Shown: one piece after another, positions 52,247 through 60,846 of the stretch | Layout of the letters: every line of letters begins with the position of its first letter | Position numbering within the stretch: the stretch's first letter is position 1 | Source of the DNA: Rhodothermales bacterium | GTDB lineage: Bacteria > Bacteroidota > Rhodothermia > Rhodothermales > JAHQVL01 | Direction of reading: 5' to 3' | NCBI GenBank assembly: GCA_041391505.1 | Contig: JAWKNW010000001.1 | Location: 479,780 to 543,779, forward strand | DNA length: 64,000 nt | Position numbers and translations under genes: made by a program | The notes under the pieces: generated by a model | The model's input: only the letters and a program-made list of their open reading frames with translations | Told to the model about the DNA's origin: nothing | Databases searched by the model: none

Positions 52247-53784
52247 AGGGTAAGCGCGACGAGCGCGTGCGCCGGCACCTGCAGGGCGACCGTCCCTCCC
52301 GCGAGCCGCGCCCCGTCGAACGACGCCGGCGCGACCTCGTTGGGCCGTTCGAAGGTGTTATGCGCGTCCATCGCCGCGCCGTTCAGGATCCGGCCCGAGA
52401 CGGAACGGACGTCCAGCCCCCGCACGTCGATGGCGACATCGCGCGCCTGGTGCGGATCGATGTTCGCGATCGTGATCAGGATCGACCCGTCCGTCTGTTT
52501 CGACGCCGACGCGCTCAGCGCGGGAAGCGACTGGTCTTCGTACGTGTAGGCGCCGGCATCCAGATGGATCGGCAACAGCGTGGCGTCGTGATGGGCGGTA
52601 TACAACGCGAACACGTGATAGGTCGGCGTCAGGATCAGCTGCTCGCCGCGGGTCAGGATCATCGCCTGGAGCACGTTCACCGTCTGCGCGATGTTCGCCA
52701 TCTTCACGCGGTCGGCGTGGCTGTTGAAGATGTTGAGCGAGATGGCGGCGACGAGCGCGTCGCGCAGGGTATTCTGCTGGTACAGAAAGCCGGGCGTCGA
52801 CCCCGGCTCCCGCTCGTGCCACGTGCCCCATTCGCCCATGATGAGCCAGACGCGCTTCTCCGGATCGTACCGGTCCATGATCGTCGCATGCCGCGACACA
52901 AGGTCGTCCTGCTGGAGGGCGCGTTGCATCAGTTCGAACCACTCGGCCTCGGAAAATCCTACCGCCGGCCCCTTCTTCGCCCAGGTCCCGTTCAGGGTAT
53001 AGTTGTGGATATCGAGCCCGTCGATCATCTCGCCGGCGTCGCGCATCATCACCTCGGTCCATGCGTAGTCGTCGCTGCCGGCGCCGGTGGCGATCCGGAA
53101 CGGGCGCACGTCGCCATAGCGGTGCAGATAGGTCGCGTAGCGCTTGTACTGATCGGCGTAGAACTCCGGCCGCATGTTGCCGCCGCAGCCCCAGCTCTCG
53201 TTGCCGACACCCCAGAACCGCACGTTCCACGGGGTATCCCGCCCGTTTTCCCGGCGCAGATCGGCCATCGGGCTCACACCGGGATGGTTCATGTATTCCC
53301 ACCACTGCGACATCTCCTGCACGGTGCCGCTGCCGACGTTGCCCACCACGACCGGATCGGCCCCGAGGCGGTCTATCAGCGCCATGAATTCGTGGGTGCC
53401 GAAGCTGTTGTCCTCCGTGACCCCGCCCCACAGGTTGTTGACGATGGTCGGACGATCGGCGCGCGGGCCGATGCCGTCCATCCAGTGGTAGTAGTCGGCA
53501 AAGCAGCCGCCGGGCCAGCGCAGGTTGGGGATTTTGATGGCGCGCAGCGCTTCGATGACGTCGTCGCGCAGCACCCAGTCGCCCCCGCCTGCCTTCGACC
53601 AGATGCCGTCGTAAATCCCCCGGCCAAGGTGCTCGGCGAAATGGCCGTAGATGTGCCGGCTGATGGTGGTTTCGCCCTGGTCGGCATCGACGACCAGACG
53701 GAGCGGCGCCTGCGCCGAGGCAGGCCCTGTAAACGAAATGAGCGCAAGGCTCATCCATAGAAGGAATAGGTGGATACGCGGCAT
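52240..53784 (-). CDS. GH51 alpha-L-arabinofuranosidase
   Basis: A 514-residue secreted glycosidase, start at MPRIHLFLLWMSLALISFTGPASA (signal peptide). GH51 features: 'ISRHIYGHFAEHLGRGIYDGIW', 'NLRWPGGCFADYYHWMDGIGP', 'NSFGTHEFMALIDRLGADPVVVGNVGSGT', acid/base Glu196 in 'FWGVGNESWGCGG', 'GLDIHNYT', nucleophile Glu318 in 'LIMGEWGTW', and the C-terminal beta-sandwich 'LPALSASASKQTDGSILITIANIDPHQ'. It removes terminal arabinofuranose from arabinan or arabinoxylan. Such enzymes are often called abfA. The gene ends inside the duplicated target of a miniature transposon. Products would feed the pentose pathway (xylA is 40 kb away). Confidence 0.95.
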   Translation of the reverse strand: MPRIHLFLLWMSLALISFTGPASAQAPLRLVVDADQGETTISRHIYGHFAEHLGRGIYDGIWSKAGGGDWVLRDDVIEALRAIKIPNLRWPGGCFADYYHWMDGIGPRADRPTIVNNLWGGVTEDNSFGTHEFMALIDRLGADPVVVGNVGSGTVQEMSQWWEYMNHPGVSPMADLRRENGRDTPWNVRFWGVGNESWGCGGNMRPEFYADQYKRYATYLHRYGDVRPFRIATGAGSDDYAWTEVMMRDAGEMIDGLDIHNYTLNGTWAKKGPAVGFSEAEWFELMQRALQQDDLVSRHATIMDRYDPEKRVWLIMGEWGTWHEREPGSTPGFLYQQNTLRDALVAAISLNIFNSHADRVKMANIAQTVNVLQAMILTRGEQLILTPTYHVFALYTAHHDATLLPIHLDAGAYTYEDQSLPALSASASKQTDGSILITIANIDPHQARDVAIDVRGLDVRSVSGRILNGAAMDAHNTFERPNEVAPASFDGARLAGGTVALQVPAHALVALTLR

Positions 53785-53885
53785 GGGAGACCTCGGACCT
53801 GGCATGGAACGGTTGCAAAGTCATCATACGAGTATCGGAATACACATGCTACCACGTCCGATGCGAAGTTTCCGACCGATTCAGG

Positions 53886-53913
53886 TTCTGTCTGAAAAAT
53901 CTTTCAGACAGAA
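53886..53913. repeat. Perfect 12-bp hairpin TTCTGTCTGAAA / TTTCAGACAGAA
   Basis: TTCTGTCTGAAA (53886-53897) and TTTCAGACAGAA (53902-53913) pair perfectly around the 4-base loop AATC. It contains the GTCTGAA/TTCAGAC core of the dispersed repeat family and lies directly before the copy at 53932-54003, in the gap between the divergent GH51 and permease genes. A second small stem, CTGAC-CGTGA-GTCAG, follows at 53921-53935. Confidence 0.65.
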
Positions 53914-53931
53914 ACGCATCCTGACCGTGAG

Positions 53932-54003
53932 TCAGGATTCAACGCTGTTTTGGAGGTTCTTGCATGCTCCTGGGCGACCAGAACGATTTTTCAGACACGG
54001 CCT
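53932..54003 (+). repeat. Dispersed TCAGGAT / TTCAGACA repeat, copy c
   Basis: TCAGGATTCAACGCTGT opens a 72-bp block ending TTCAGACACGGCCT. About three quarters of positions match the 73-bp block at 63107-63179, with no more than single-base length differences, and its ends match the shorter copies at 17.1-17.25 kb. It lies 100 bp upstream of a plus-strand permease gene in the same orientation as copy d relative to its gene. Confidence 0.65.
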
Positions 54004-54060
54004 CGTTCGCCGCTGCGCCATCCATCGACCTATCCCCTGCAACCCACTGGCATCTCAATC

Positions 54061-54083
54061 GAATACATGCTAGTATTCTAGCA
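54061..54083 (+). promoter_or_regulatory. Palindromic operator-like site before the permease gene
   Basis: TGCTAG-TATT-CTAGCA (54068-54083) is a perfect inverted repeat, interleaved with GAATAC (54061-54066) and GTATTC (54073-54078). It ends 19 bases before the ATG at 54103. Its position suggests a repressor site; PadR-type regulators often control such permeases, but none is encoded here. Confidence 0.4.
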
Positions 54084-54102
54084 CAACAACCCGGACCTGC
54101 CC

Positions 54103-56484
54103 ATGCTGCTGACGAACTACTTCAAACTCGCCCTGCGGTCGATCCGCAACCACCCCGGATCCGCCCTGCTCAACCTGGTCGGACTCGCGATGAGCATGGC
54201 CGCGGCGCTGGTCATCCTCCTGTTCGTCCGGCATGAACTCAGCTTCGACACCTTCCACGAGGATGCCCCACGCATCTATCGGCTCAACGAGATCCAGTCC
54301 TTCACCGGCATCACGCCGCAGCATGTGGCGCTCTCGATGTACCCGATGGGGCCGGCGCTGATGGAAGACTATCCGGAGGTCGAATCCTTCGCACGCATTG
54401 CCGGCGCGCCGCAAACGGTTTCCATCGACGGCGAGCTGCGGCTGGTGGAGCGCCCCATTCGCGTGGATCCTGCGTTCTTCACCCTGTTCGATTTTCCGGT
54501 GCGCGCGGGCGATCCCGCCGCCGGCCTGGCGGATCCGTTTGCCATCGTGCTGACCGAGAGCACGGCGCAGACCCTCTTCGGCACGGCGGATGCCATGGGC
54601 CGGGAGCTGATCGTGGGCGAGAATACCTACCACGTGGCCGCGATCCTCGCGCCGTTCCCGGGCCCCTCCCATCTCGAATTCGACGCCGTGTTTTCGATGA
54701 AGGAGAATGACGATGAGCGGAATATGCAAAACTGGGGGTCCAACTGGCTCGTCACCTACCTCCGGCTCGCCGAAGGCGCCTCCGCCTCCGATCTCGACAG
54801 CAAGCTGCCCGAGTTCACGCTGAACCACATGGGCGAGGAGCGCAGCCAGGCGTACGAACTCTACCTCCAGCCCCTGCTCGACGTCCACCTCGGGTCGGCG
54901 CACATGACGCACGATTACCGGAACTGGCGCAAGTTCGATCGGCGCTACGTGTACATGTTCGCGTTGCTGGGCGGATTTCTGCTCGTGGTGGCCGGCATCA
55001 ATTTCATGAACCTGACGACGGCCCGCTCGGCGGCCCGCGCGAAGGAAGTGGGCGTGCGCAAGGCAATCGGTGCGCGACGAACGGAGCTGGCGTCGCAATT
55101 TCTGAGCGAATCGCTGGTGATGGCTTTCGCCTCGCTCGTCCTGGCCGTCGGTCTGGCGATGCTCGCGCTGCCGTTCGTGAACCAGCTCAGCCAGCGCGAC
55201 ATCCCCTTCACGGCCCTGTTCGCCTGGCCGCTGCCGGTCTGGCTTCTCGGCGCGACGCTGGGCTTCGGCCTGCTGGCCGGCGTCTACCCCGCGTTCGTCC
55301 TCTCGGCGTTCCGCCCCGTGCTCGCCCTGAAAGGCGCAACGAGCCGCTCGGGCCGTAAAACGCCCTTCCGAAACGTGCTCGTCGTGTTTCAATTCGCGAT
55401 CGCCATGGCGCTCATCGTGGGCACCGTGCTGACCGTGCGCCAGTTCCGCTATATGCAGCAGCGCGACATCGGCTTCAACAAGGAGCACGTGCTGGTCGTC
55501 CCGATGAGCCGGATGGCCAATACGCACTACGAGGCGCTGAAGCAGACGCTCCTCGCCGCCCCGGGCGTGCTGGGCGTCACGGCGTCGAACCAGCGCCTCG
55601 GCAACAACCTGCACCAGTGGGGTACGCGCGCCGAGACGGAAGCCGGGGAAACCATCGGCTTGAGCATTTCCAACATCGTCGTGGATTACAACTACCTCGA
55701 CTTTTACGGCATGGATCTGAAAGAAGGACGGTGGTTTTCCGAGGAACGCGGCACCGATCTGGGGCGGGCCCGCGTGGTGAACGAGGCGATGGTGGCCGAG
55801 ATGGGCTGGACCCACCCGCTCGGGATGCGCATCGGCTTCGGTGGCGACGATACGCTCGGCACCGTCATCGGTGTGGCGCGCGACTTCAACTTCAACTCGC
55901 TCCACAACAAGGTGGAGCCGCTCGCGATGAGCGTCCAGGATTTCGGGTACGATGAGGCGTCGATCCGGATCGACCCTGCGATGGCGCGCGAGGCGATCAC
56001 CGCCGTCGAGCGTATCTGGACGGCATCCGTCACCGATCGGCCGTTCGACTATTCGTTCCTCGACGAACACCTGAGCGAACTCTACCGCACGGACCAGCAG
56101 GTGAGCGAGGTGGTTGCCATCGTCGCCGGCTTCGCCATCTTCATCGCGTGCCTCGGGCTGTTCGGCCTCGCAGCCGTCACGACCGAACAGCGAACCAAGG
56201 AGATCGGCATCCGCAAGGCGCTCGGCGCCACCATCCCCCAGCTTCTGATGCTGCTTTCGAAGGAGTACCTGCGTCTCGTCGCCGTCGCGTTTGTCATCGC
56301 TTCGCCGATCGCGTTTGTGCTGATGCGCTCCTGGCTGGCCGAGTATCCGTATCGCATCGACATCGGCTTCGGCGTCTTTGTGCTCGCCGGCGTGCTCACG
56401 CTCGTCATCGCGCTGGGTACAATCAGCTACCGATCCCTCGCCGCCGCAAGGTCGAATCCGGTGGATACGTTGCGCTACGAATGA
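54103..56484 (+). CDS. FtsX/MacB-type ABC transporter permease
   Basis: A 793-residue membrane protein with the duplicated MacB plan: N-terminal 'LLTNYFKLALRSIRNHPGSALLNLVGLAMSMAAALVILLFVRHELSFDTFH' (first helix and MacB_PCD start), a large periplasmic domain, an FtsX bundle about 280-420 ('RSAARAKEVGVRKAIGARRTELASQFLSESLVMA'), a second periplasmic domain ('FRNVLVVFQFAIAMALIVGTVL', 'VVDYNYLDFYGMDLKEGRWFS', 'GTVIGVARDFNFNSLHNKVEPLAM'), and a second FtsX bundle ('TTEQRTKEIGIRKALGATIPQLLMLLSKEYLRLV'). It ends 'ARSNPVDTLRYE'. It works with a separate ATPase to transmit force to envelope partners; no ATPase is encoded beside it. Exported peptides or lipoproteins are typical cargo. Confidence 0.92.
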   Translation: MLLTNYFKLALRSIRNHPGSALLNLVGLAMSMAAALVILLFVRHELSFDTFHEDAPRIYRLNEIQSFTGITPQHVALSMYPMGPALMEDYPEVESFARIAGAPQTVSIDGELRLVERPIRVDPAFFTLFDFPVRAGDPAAGLADPFAIVLTESTAQTLFGTADAMGRELIVGENTYHVAAILAPFPGPSHLEFDAVFSMKENDDERNMQNWGSNWLVTYLRLAEGASASDLDSKLPEFTLNHMGEERSQAYELYLQPLLDVHLGSAHMTHDYRNWRKFDRRYVYMFALLGGFLLVVAGINFMNLTTARSAARAKEVGVRKAIGARRTELASQFLSESLVMAFASLVLAVGLAMLALPFVNQLSQRDIPFTALFAWPLPVWLLGATLGFGLLAGVYPAFVLSAFRPVLALKGATSRSGRKTPFRNVLVVFQFAIAMALIVGTVLTVRQFRYMQQRDIGFNKEHVLVVPMSRMANTHYEALKQTLLAAPGVLGVTASNQRLGNNLHQWGTRAETEAGETIGLSISNIVVDYNYLDFYGMDLKEGRWFSEERGTDLGRARVVNEAMVAEMGWTHPLGMRIGFGGDDTLGTVIGVARDFNFNSLHNKVEPLAMSVQDFGYDEASIRIDPAMAREAITAVERIWTASVTDRPFDYSFLDEHLSELYRTDQQVSEVVAIVAGFAIFIACLGLFGLAAVTTEQRTKEIGIRKALGATIPQLLMLLSKEYLRLVAVAFVIASPIAFVLMRSWLAEYPYRIDIGFGVFVLAGVLTLVIALGTISYRSLAAARSNPVDTLRYE

Positions 56485-56597
56485 CCCCGTGGGCATCCAA
56501 CCGACGCAGTCACGACCCTGCAGACACGGCAACGCAGCGCACGGCCTCGACGTGGGTCAAGCGCCGAAGGGTTGAACGCTGCGCGCCGCGCGCGTTT

Positions 56598-56665
56598 AAG
56601 CTTCTTTATGGGTACCCAAGCTTCTTTAAGAGTACCTCAACCCCTCGAGTACCTCAACCCCTCGA
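56598..56665. repeat. Two short tandem repeats after the permease gene
   Basis: AAGCTTCTTTATGGGTACCC and AAGCTTCTTTAAGAGTACCT form a 20-bp imperfect tandem repeat (56598-56637); GTACCTCAACCCCTCGA is then repeated exactly twice (56632-56648, 56649-56665). They occupy the 350-bp gap before the convergent GH3 gene, where no gene is seen. Confidence 0.7.
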
Positions 56666-56668
56666 GTC

Positions 56669-56791
56669 CGTCATCCCCGACCTGATCGGGGATCCATAGA
56701 AGGCTTAAGAATTCCTCCTGTGCGGTTCCTGACGCGACTTTATGCAACCGGTATGCCTCGTATGGATCCCCGATCGGGGTCGGGGATGACG
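56669..56791. repeat. Near-perfect 30-bp inverted repeat (CGTCATCCCCGACC...)
   Basis: The arm at 56669-56698 (CGTCATCCCCGACC, TGATCGGGGATCCATA) is matched in inverted form by 56761-56791 with a single base difference and one extra base, separated by 62 bp. Arms of the type GTCATCCCCGA...TCGGGGATCC are common intergenic repeats in many bacteria. No flanking duplication was seen. It sits between convergent genes and may form a large bidirectional terminator or be a degenerate element. Confidence 0.65.
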
Positions 56792-56834
56792 AGCCGGGAT
56801 GTGGGGAGTTAGCCATTTCCCCCATGTCATACCC

Positions 56835-59477
56835 CTACCGGCTGACGGGCAACGCGCGGCGGAGCCGGATGTCGGCCGACGACGCGCCGACCTGGATCTC
56901 GACGGGGCGATGCTCCAGCACCCACCGGTCGTTCTCGGCGTCCCAGTACCGGAGGTCGTCAGCGTCGATGGGCAGCTGAACCGTCTTCGTCTCGCCGGCC
57001 GCCAGCGCGATCCTCGCGAACCCCCGCAATTCCTTCCGGGGCCGCGTCACCGAGGCCTCGGGATAGCTGACATACAGCTGGACCACCTCTTCCCCGGTGC
57101 GCGAGCCGGTATTCGTCACCTCGACGCTCACCTCCACGCGCCCGCCTTCCGGGAGAACGGGCGCGCTCGTCCGCAGGTTGGCGTAGGAGAACGTCGTGTA
57201 GCTGAGTCCGTAGCCAAAGGGATACAACGGCTCGCCCTCGAAGAAGCGGTAGGTCCGCCCCGCCATGGCGTAGTCCTCGAAGGGAGGCAGGTCGTCGACG
57301 CTGCGATAAAACGTGATCGGCAGCCGGCCGGCGGGGTTGTAGTCGCCGAAAAGCACGTCGGCGATGGCGGTCCCCGCGGCCTGGCCGGGATACCAGGCCT
57401 CCAGGATGGCCGGCACCTGCTCCTGCGCCCGGTTCACCGCCAGCGCGCTCCCGTTGAGCAGCACCAGCACGGTCGGTTTGCCGAGCGCGACGATCCGCTC
57501 CATCAGCCGCCGCTGGGAGGCCGGCAGGACGATATCCGTCCGGTCGCCGCCCCGAAACCCGTCGATTTCCACCTTCATCTCCTCGCCCTCCATACGGGGC
57601 GTGAGCCCTAGCGCGAGGATGACGGCATCGGCATCCCGGGCCGCATCGAGAGCCTCCGCCTCGAGGTCGCCCTGCGGCGCGGCCCAGACGAGTTGAAGTT
57701 GTGCGTCGCTGTACGACTCCTTCGCGTCGATCCGGAACCGGTAGCGCTTGCCGGCTTCGAGCCGGATCGGCGCCGAGGTCGTGGCGCGCGGGTCGCCCAG
57801 TTCGTCGCGGTAATTGTACTGGGAGCGGACCAGCAGGCTGTCGTCGAGGTACAGCTCGAACCACATGGTGGCGATCGTGCCGAGCTGGTACATCCCCGTT
57901 CGTTCCGGACGGATCTCGCCTGTCCAGCGGACGCTGAAGTCGTCCCCGTCCATGTCGGCGCGGGGCGCCCTGTCGTGCCAGTTGGCATCCAGGAGCGGGT
58001 CGACGCCGGCAAAAAGCGGATCTCCGCTCATCGCGTAGTCGCCGAAATATTCGGCCTGGACGCCCGGTCGGCCTTCCGGGGTGAACAGGACGCTCGCAGG
58101 CACCGTCTCATACATCGGAAACCCGTCCGCCAGCTCGGCGCCGCGCGCGTAGCGCACCTCGGTCTGCGGCGAAACCGCCTCTCGGATGCCGCGCAGGGGC
58201 GTGACCACGTCGGCCGGCACGCCGTTGTAGTTGCCGAGGAGCATCAGCCACTGATCCGCGTTCGGCCCGATCACGGCGAGCTTCCCGAGGTCCTTGCGAA
58301 GCGGCAACACCCCGTCGTTTTTCAGGAGCACCATCGATTTGCGCGCCACCTCGCGCGCGAGGGCGCGGTGCTCGGCATGATCGACGACGCTGTAGGGGAT
58401 CCGGGCGTAGGCGACGCGCTCGTCGGGGTCGAACATCCCGAGCTTGAACCGCGCCCGAAACAGGCGTTTGACGGCGGTGTCGATCGCGGATTCCTCCACA
58501 AGCCCCTGCCGGACGGCGTCGACGAGGTGCGGGTAGGTCTGGGCGCCGCAGTCGAGGTCGGTGCCGGCGTTTACCGCCCGCGCCGCGGCCTCCTCGACGG
58601 TGCCGACGAGGCGATGATTCAGGTAGATGTCGTCCAGGGCCCAGCAGTCGGACGTCACGTAGCCGGCGAAGCCCCATTCGCCGCGCAGGATGTCGCCGAG
58701 CAACAGATCGCTGCTGCAGGCGGCTTCGCCGTAGAGGCGGTTGTAGGCGCACATGATGGAATACGCGCCGGCCTCGCGGATGCCCGTTTCGAACTGCGGC
58801 AGGTAAGTCTCGCGCAGGTCGCGCTCGCTCACCACGGCGTCGAAGACATGCCGCTCGGGCTCCGGCCCGCTGTGGACCGCGAAGTGCTTGACCGTGGCGA
58901 CCGTTTTGAGGTAGGCCGGGTCATCGCCCTGGAGCCCGCGCACAAACGGCACGGCGAGCCGGCCGGTCAGGTAGGGGTCTTCGCCGTACGTCTCCTGGCC
59001 GCGCCCCCACCGCGGATCGCGGAAGAGGTTGATGTTGGGCGACCAGATCGTCAGGCCCTGGTACCGCAAACGCTTTCCGTTGCGGACGAAGGCGTGGTGC
59101 TTGGCGCGGGATTCGTCGGAAATCGCCGTGGCCATCCGGAAGATCAGCTCCGTGTCCCAGGTCGCCGCAAGCCCGATGGCCTGGGGATACGACGTAGCGA
59201 GGCCGGCCCGCGCGACGCCGTGCAGCGCCTCGTTCCACCAGTTGTATTCGGGGACGCCGAGCCGCTCGATGGCCGGCGCCTGGTCCGACATCTGCGCCAC
59301 TTTCTCCTCGAGCGTCATCCGCCCCACCAGGTCGTCGACGCGCGCCTCGAGCGTGGCGTCGGGATCGAGGTAGAGGGGGGTCTGGGCCCGAGCCGGCGAA
59401 GCGGCCCAGATCAAGAGGGCCAGAATGGCCAGGAGCCGGCCTGTTGCATAGCGACCCGAGGTCGGGAGGATCGTCAT
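56835..59477 (-). CDS. GH3 beta-xylosidase/beta-glucosidase with PA14 insert
   Basis: An 880-residue secreted glycosidase (signal to about residue 32). N-terminal GH3 barrel: 'YNWWNEALHGVARAGLATSYPQAIGLAATWD', 'SPNINLFRDPRWGRGQETYGEDPYLTG', 'TVKHFAVHSGPEPERHVFDAVVSERDLRETYLPQFE', and the nucleophile Asp277 in 'GYVTSDCWALDD'. The second GH3 domain ('SMVLLKNDGVLPLRKDLGKLAVIGPNADQ') is split by a PA14 domain (about 465-610, 'GVQAEYFGDYAMSG', 'FSVRWTGEIRPERTGMYQLGTIATMWFELYLDD'), and a fibronectin-like domain closes the chain. 'AVHSGPE' and 'SDCWA' favour the beta-xylosidase branch. It would release xylose or glucose from oligosaccharides. Confidence 0.93.
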   Translation of the reverse strand: MTILPTSGRYATGRLLAILALLIWAASPARAQTPLYLDPDATLEARVDDLVGRMTLEEKVAQMSDQAPAIERLGVPEYNWWNEALHGVARAGLATSYPQAIGLAATWDTELIFRMATAISDESRAKHHAFVRNGKRLRYQGLTIWSPNINLFRDPRWGRGQETYGEDPYLTGRLAVPFVRGLQGDDPAYLKTVATVKHFAVHSGPEPERHVFDAVVSERDLRETYLPQFETGIREAGAYSIMCAYNRLYGEAACSSDLLLGDILRGEWGFAGYVTSDCWALDDIYLNHRLVGTVEEAAARAVNAGTDLDCGAQTYPHLVDAVRQGLVEESAIDTAVKRLFRARFKLGMFDPDERVAYARIPYSVVDHAEHRALAREVARKSMVLLKNDGVLPLRKDLGKLAVIGPNADQWLMLLGNYNGVPADVVTPLRGIREAVSPQTEVRYARGAELADGFPMYETVPASVLFTPEGRPGVQAEYFGDYAMSGDPLFAGVDPLLDANWHDRAPRADMDGDDFSVRWTGEIRPERTGMYQLGTIATMWFELYLDDSLLVRSQYNYRDELGDPRATTSAPIRLEAGKRYRFRIDAKESYSDAQLQLVWAAPQGDLEAEALDAARDADAVILALGLTPRMEGEEMKVEIDGFRGGDRTDIVLPASQRRLMERIVALGKPTVLVLLNGSALAVNRAQEQVPAILEAWYPGQAAGTAIADVLFGDYNPAGRLPITFYRSVDDLPPFEDYAMAGRTYRFFEGEPLYPFGYGLSYTTFSYANLRTSAPVLPEGGRVEVSVEVTNTGSRTGEEVVQLYVSYPEASVTRPRKELRGFARIALAAGETKTVQLPIDADDLRYWDAENDRWVLEHRPVEIQVGASSADIRLRRALPVSR

Positions 59478-59580
59478 GGTGGAAATCGCGGGCTGTTGCG
59501 GGATAGAATTCGGTTAAGTGATCATATCAATATACATGCAGCCGCGCAAAACGAAACCCCCGGGGCGACGCCGTTTTGCG

Positions 59581-59611
59581 TTGCCGGCCGGTCGCCGCAT
59601 CCGTACCTTGC
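59581..59611 (+). promoter_or_regulatory. Candidate promoter of the serine hydrolase gene
   Basis: TTG at 59581-59583, 20 bp, then TACCTTGC at 59604-59611, resembling the promoter TACCTTCG found before the sigma gene. Transcription would start near 59618, about 33 bases before the ATG at 59651. Confidence 0.35.
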
Positions 59612-59650
59612 GGGACGTCCATCCATCCACCCCCCTTTCGCCGCGGCATC

Positions 59651-60841
59651 ATGCGCTCCACACCCAGGCTTCGTATGCTTCGTTCGTTCGTCCTGATCTG
59701 GACGCTCGCCACCGTCGTCCCTGCCGCTTACGCGCAGCAACACGCGACGACCTGGCCCGGCGCCTCATGGCCGGTCTCCACCCCGCAGGCCGAGGGCGTG
59801 AACCCGGATACCCTCGCCGCCATCCATGCCGACCTCGCCGCCGGCGCTTACGGCGCCGTCGATCATTTCCTGCTCATCCGCCACGGACGCGTCATCGCGG
59901 ACCATCACTACGACCGCGTCTACCGCCTCCCGCCCGACGCCGCGGACACGACAAACCATCAATACAACTACGACCATCCCGACTGGCACCCGTATCTCCA
60001 TGGCTCCGAACTGCATACGCTTCAATCGGTCACGAAGAGCGTCAACGCGACAGTCCTGGGCATCGCCATCGACGAGGGATTGATTCCCGGCGTCGACACG
60101 CCGGCCATGACCTACTTCGCGGCCTACGATCCGGACCTCTCCGACCCGCGCAAGGCGTCGATGACGATTGAGGATCTGCTGACGATGCGCAGCGGCATCG
60201 ACTGGTATACCCAGGGCGGGTACGCGAACCCCGAACACAGCACCATCGTGATGGAGCTGAGCGACGCCTGGATCGAGTACATCGTGGGCCGGCCGATGGA
60301 CGCCGACCCGGGCGCGGCATTCGAATACAACGACGGGGCGAGCGTGCTACTCGGCAAGATCGTCACCGAGGCCACCGGCATGCGCGCCGACACGTACGCG
60401 GCGGAACGGCTCTTCAAGCCGATCGGCATCACCGACTATTACTGGAAGATCACGCCGGACGGCGAGGCCGACACCGAAGGCGGCCTCTATCTGAAAACCC
60501 ACGACCTCGCCCGGATCGGGTACCTGTACCTCCACGGCGGCGTATGGAACGGCCGGCAGGTCGTATCCCGCGACTGGGTGGAACGCTCCACCTCCCCGGT
60601 GGTCGCCGACATCGCACCCGGCAACGACCGCGTCAACCTCGGCTACGGCTACCAGTGGTGGGTGCCCGATCAGGAATACGGGCAGACGAAAGTCTTCGCC
60701 GGCAACGGCTTTGGCGGCCAGTTCGTGCTGGTCGCGCCCGAATACGACATCGTGGCCGTCTTCAACGGGTGGGACCCGTTCGGCGACAAGTCGACCTGGC
60801 GGGTGCTGCAGGAGCGTATTCTGCCGGCGACGACCCGGTAG
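59651..60841 (+). CDS. Secreted beta-lactamase-fold serine hydrolase
   Basis: A 396-residue exported hydrolase starting at MRSTPRLRMLRSFVLIWTLATVVPAAYAQ (signal peptide; a second ATG 8 codons on is possible). The class C/6-aminohexanoate-hydrolase fold is shown by Ser126-x-x-Lys129 in 'LHTLQSVTKSVNATVLGIAIDEG', the tyrosine motif Tyr226 in 'GAAFEYNDGASVLLGKIVTEATG', and 'VFAGNGFGGQFVLVAPEYDIV' near the end in place of the usual H-x-G. 'DLLTMRSGIDWY' is typical of the family. Members are esterases, amidases or D-peptidases; substrate unknown. It is divergent from the GH3 gene, so glycan deacylation is one possibility. It converges on the subtilase gene (5 bp gap). Confidence 0.88.
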   Translation: MRSTPRLRMLRSFVLIWTLATVVPAAYAQQHATTWPGASWPVSTPQAEGVNPDTLAAIHADLAAGAYGAVDHFLLIRHGRVIADHHYDRVYRLPPDAADTTNHQYNYDHPDWHPYLHGSELHTLQSVTKSVNATVLGIAIDEGLIPGVDTPAMTYFAAYDPDLSDPRKASMTIEDLLTMRSGIDWYTQGGYANPEHSTIVMELSDAWIEYIVGRPMDADPGAAFEYNDGASVLLGKIVTEATGMRADTYAAERLFKPIGITDYYWKITPDGEADTEGGLYLKTHDLARIGYLYLHGGVWNGRQVVSRDWVERSTSPVVADIAPGNDRVNLGYGYQWWVPDQEYGQTKVFAGNGFGGQFVLVAPEYDIVAVFNGWDPFGDKSTWRVLQERILPATTR

Positions 60842-60846
60842 CGGGT

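Noticed and set aside
54070..56532. Open minus-strand frame of 820 codons opposite the FtsX/MacB permease
   Set aside because: Same reason: the plus-strand product has clear FtsX signatures; the antisense one is Arg/His-rich and domain-free. Similar shadows opposite xylA, the CocE hydrolase, GH51 and GH3 were also dropped.
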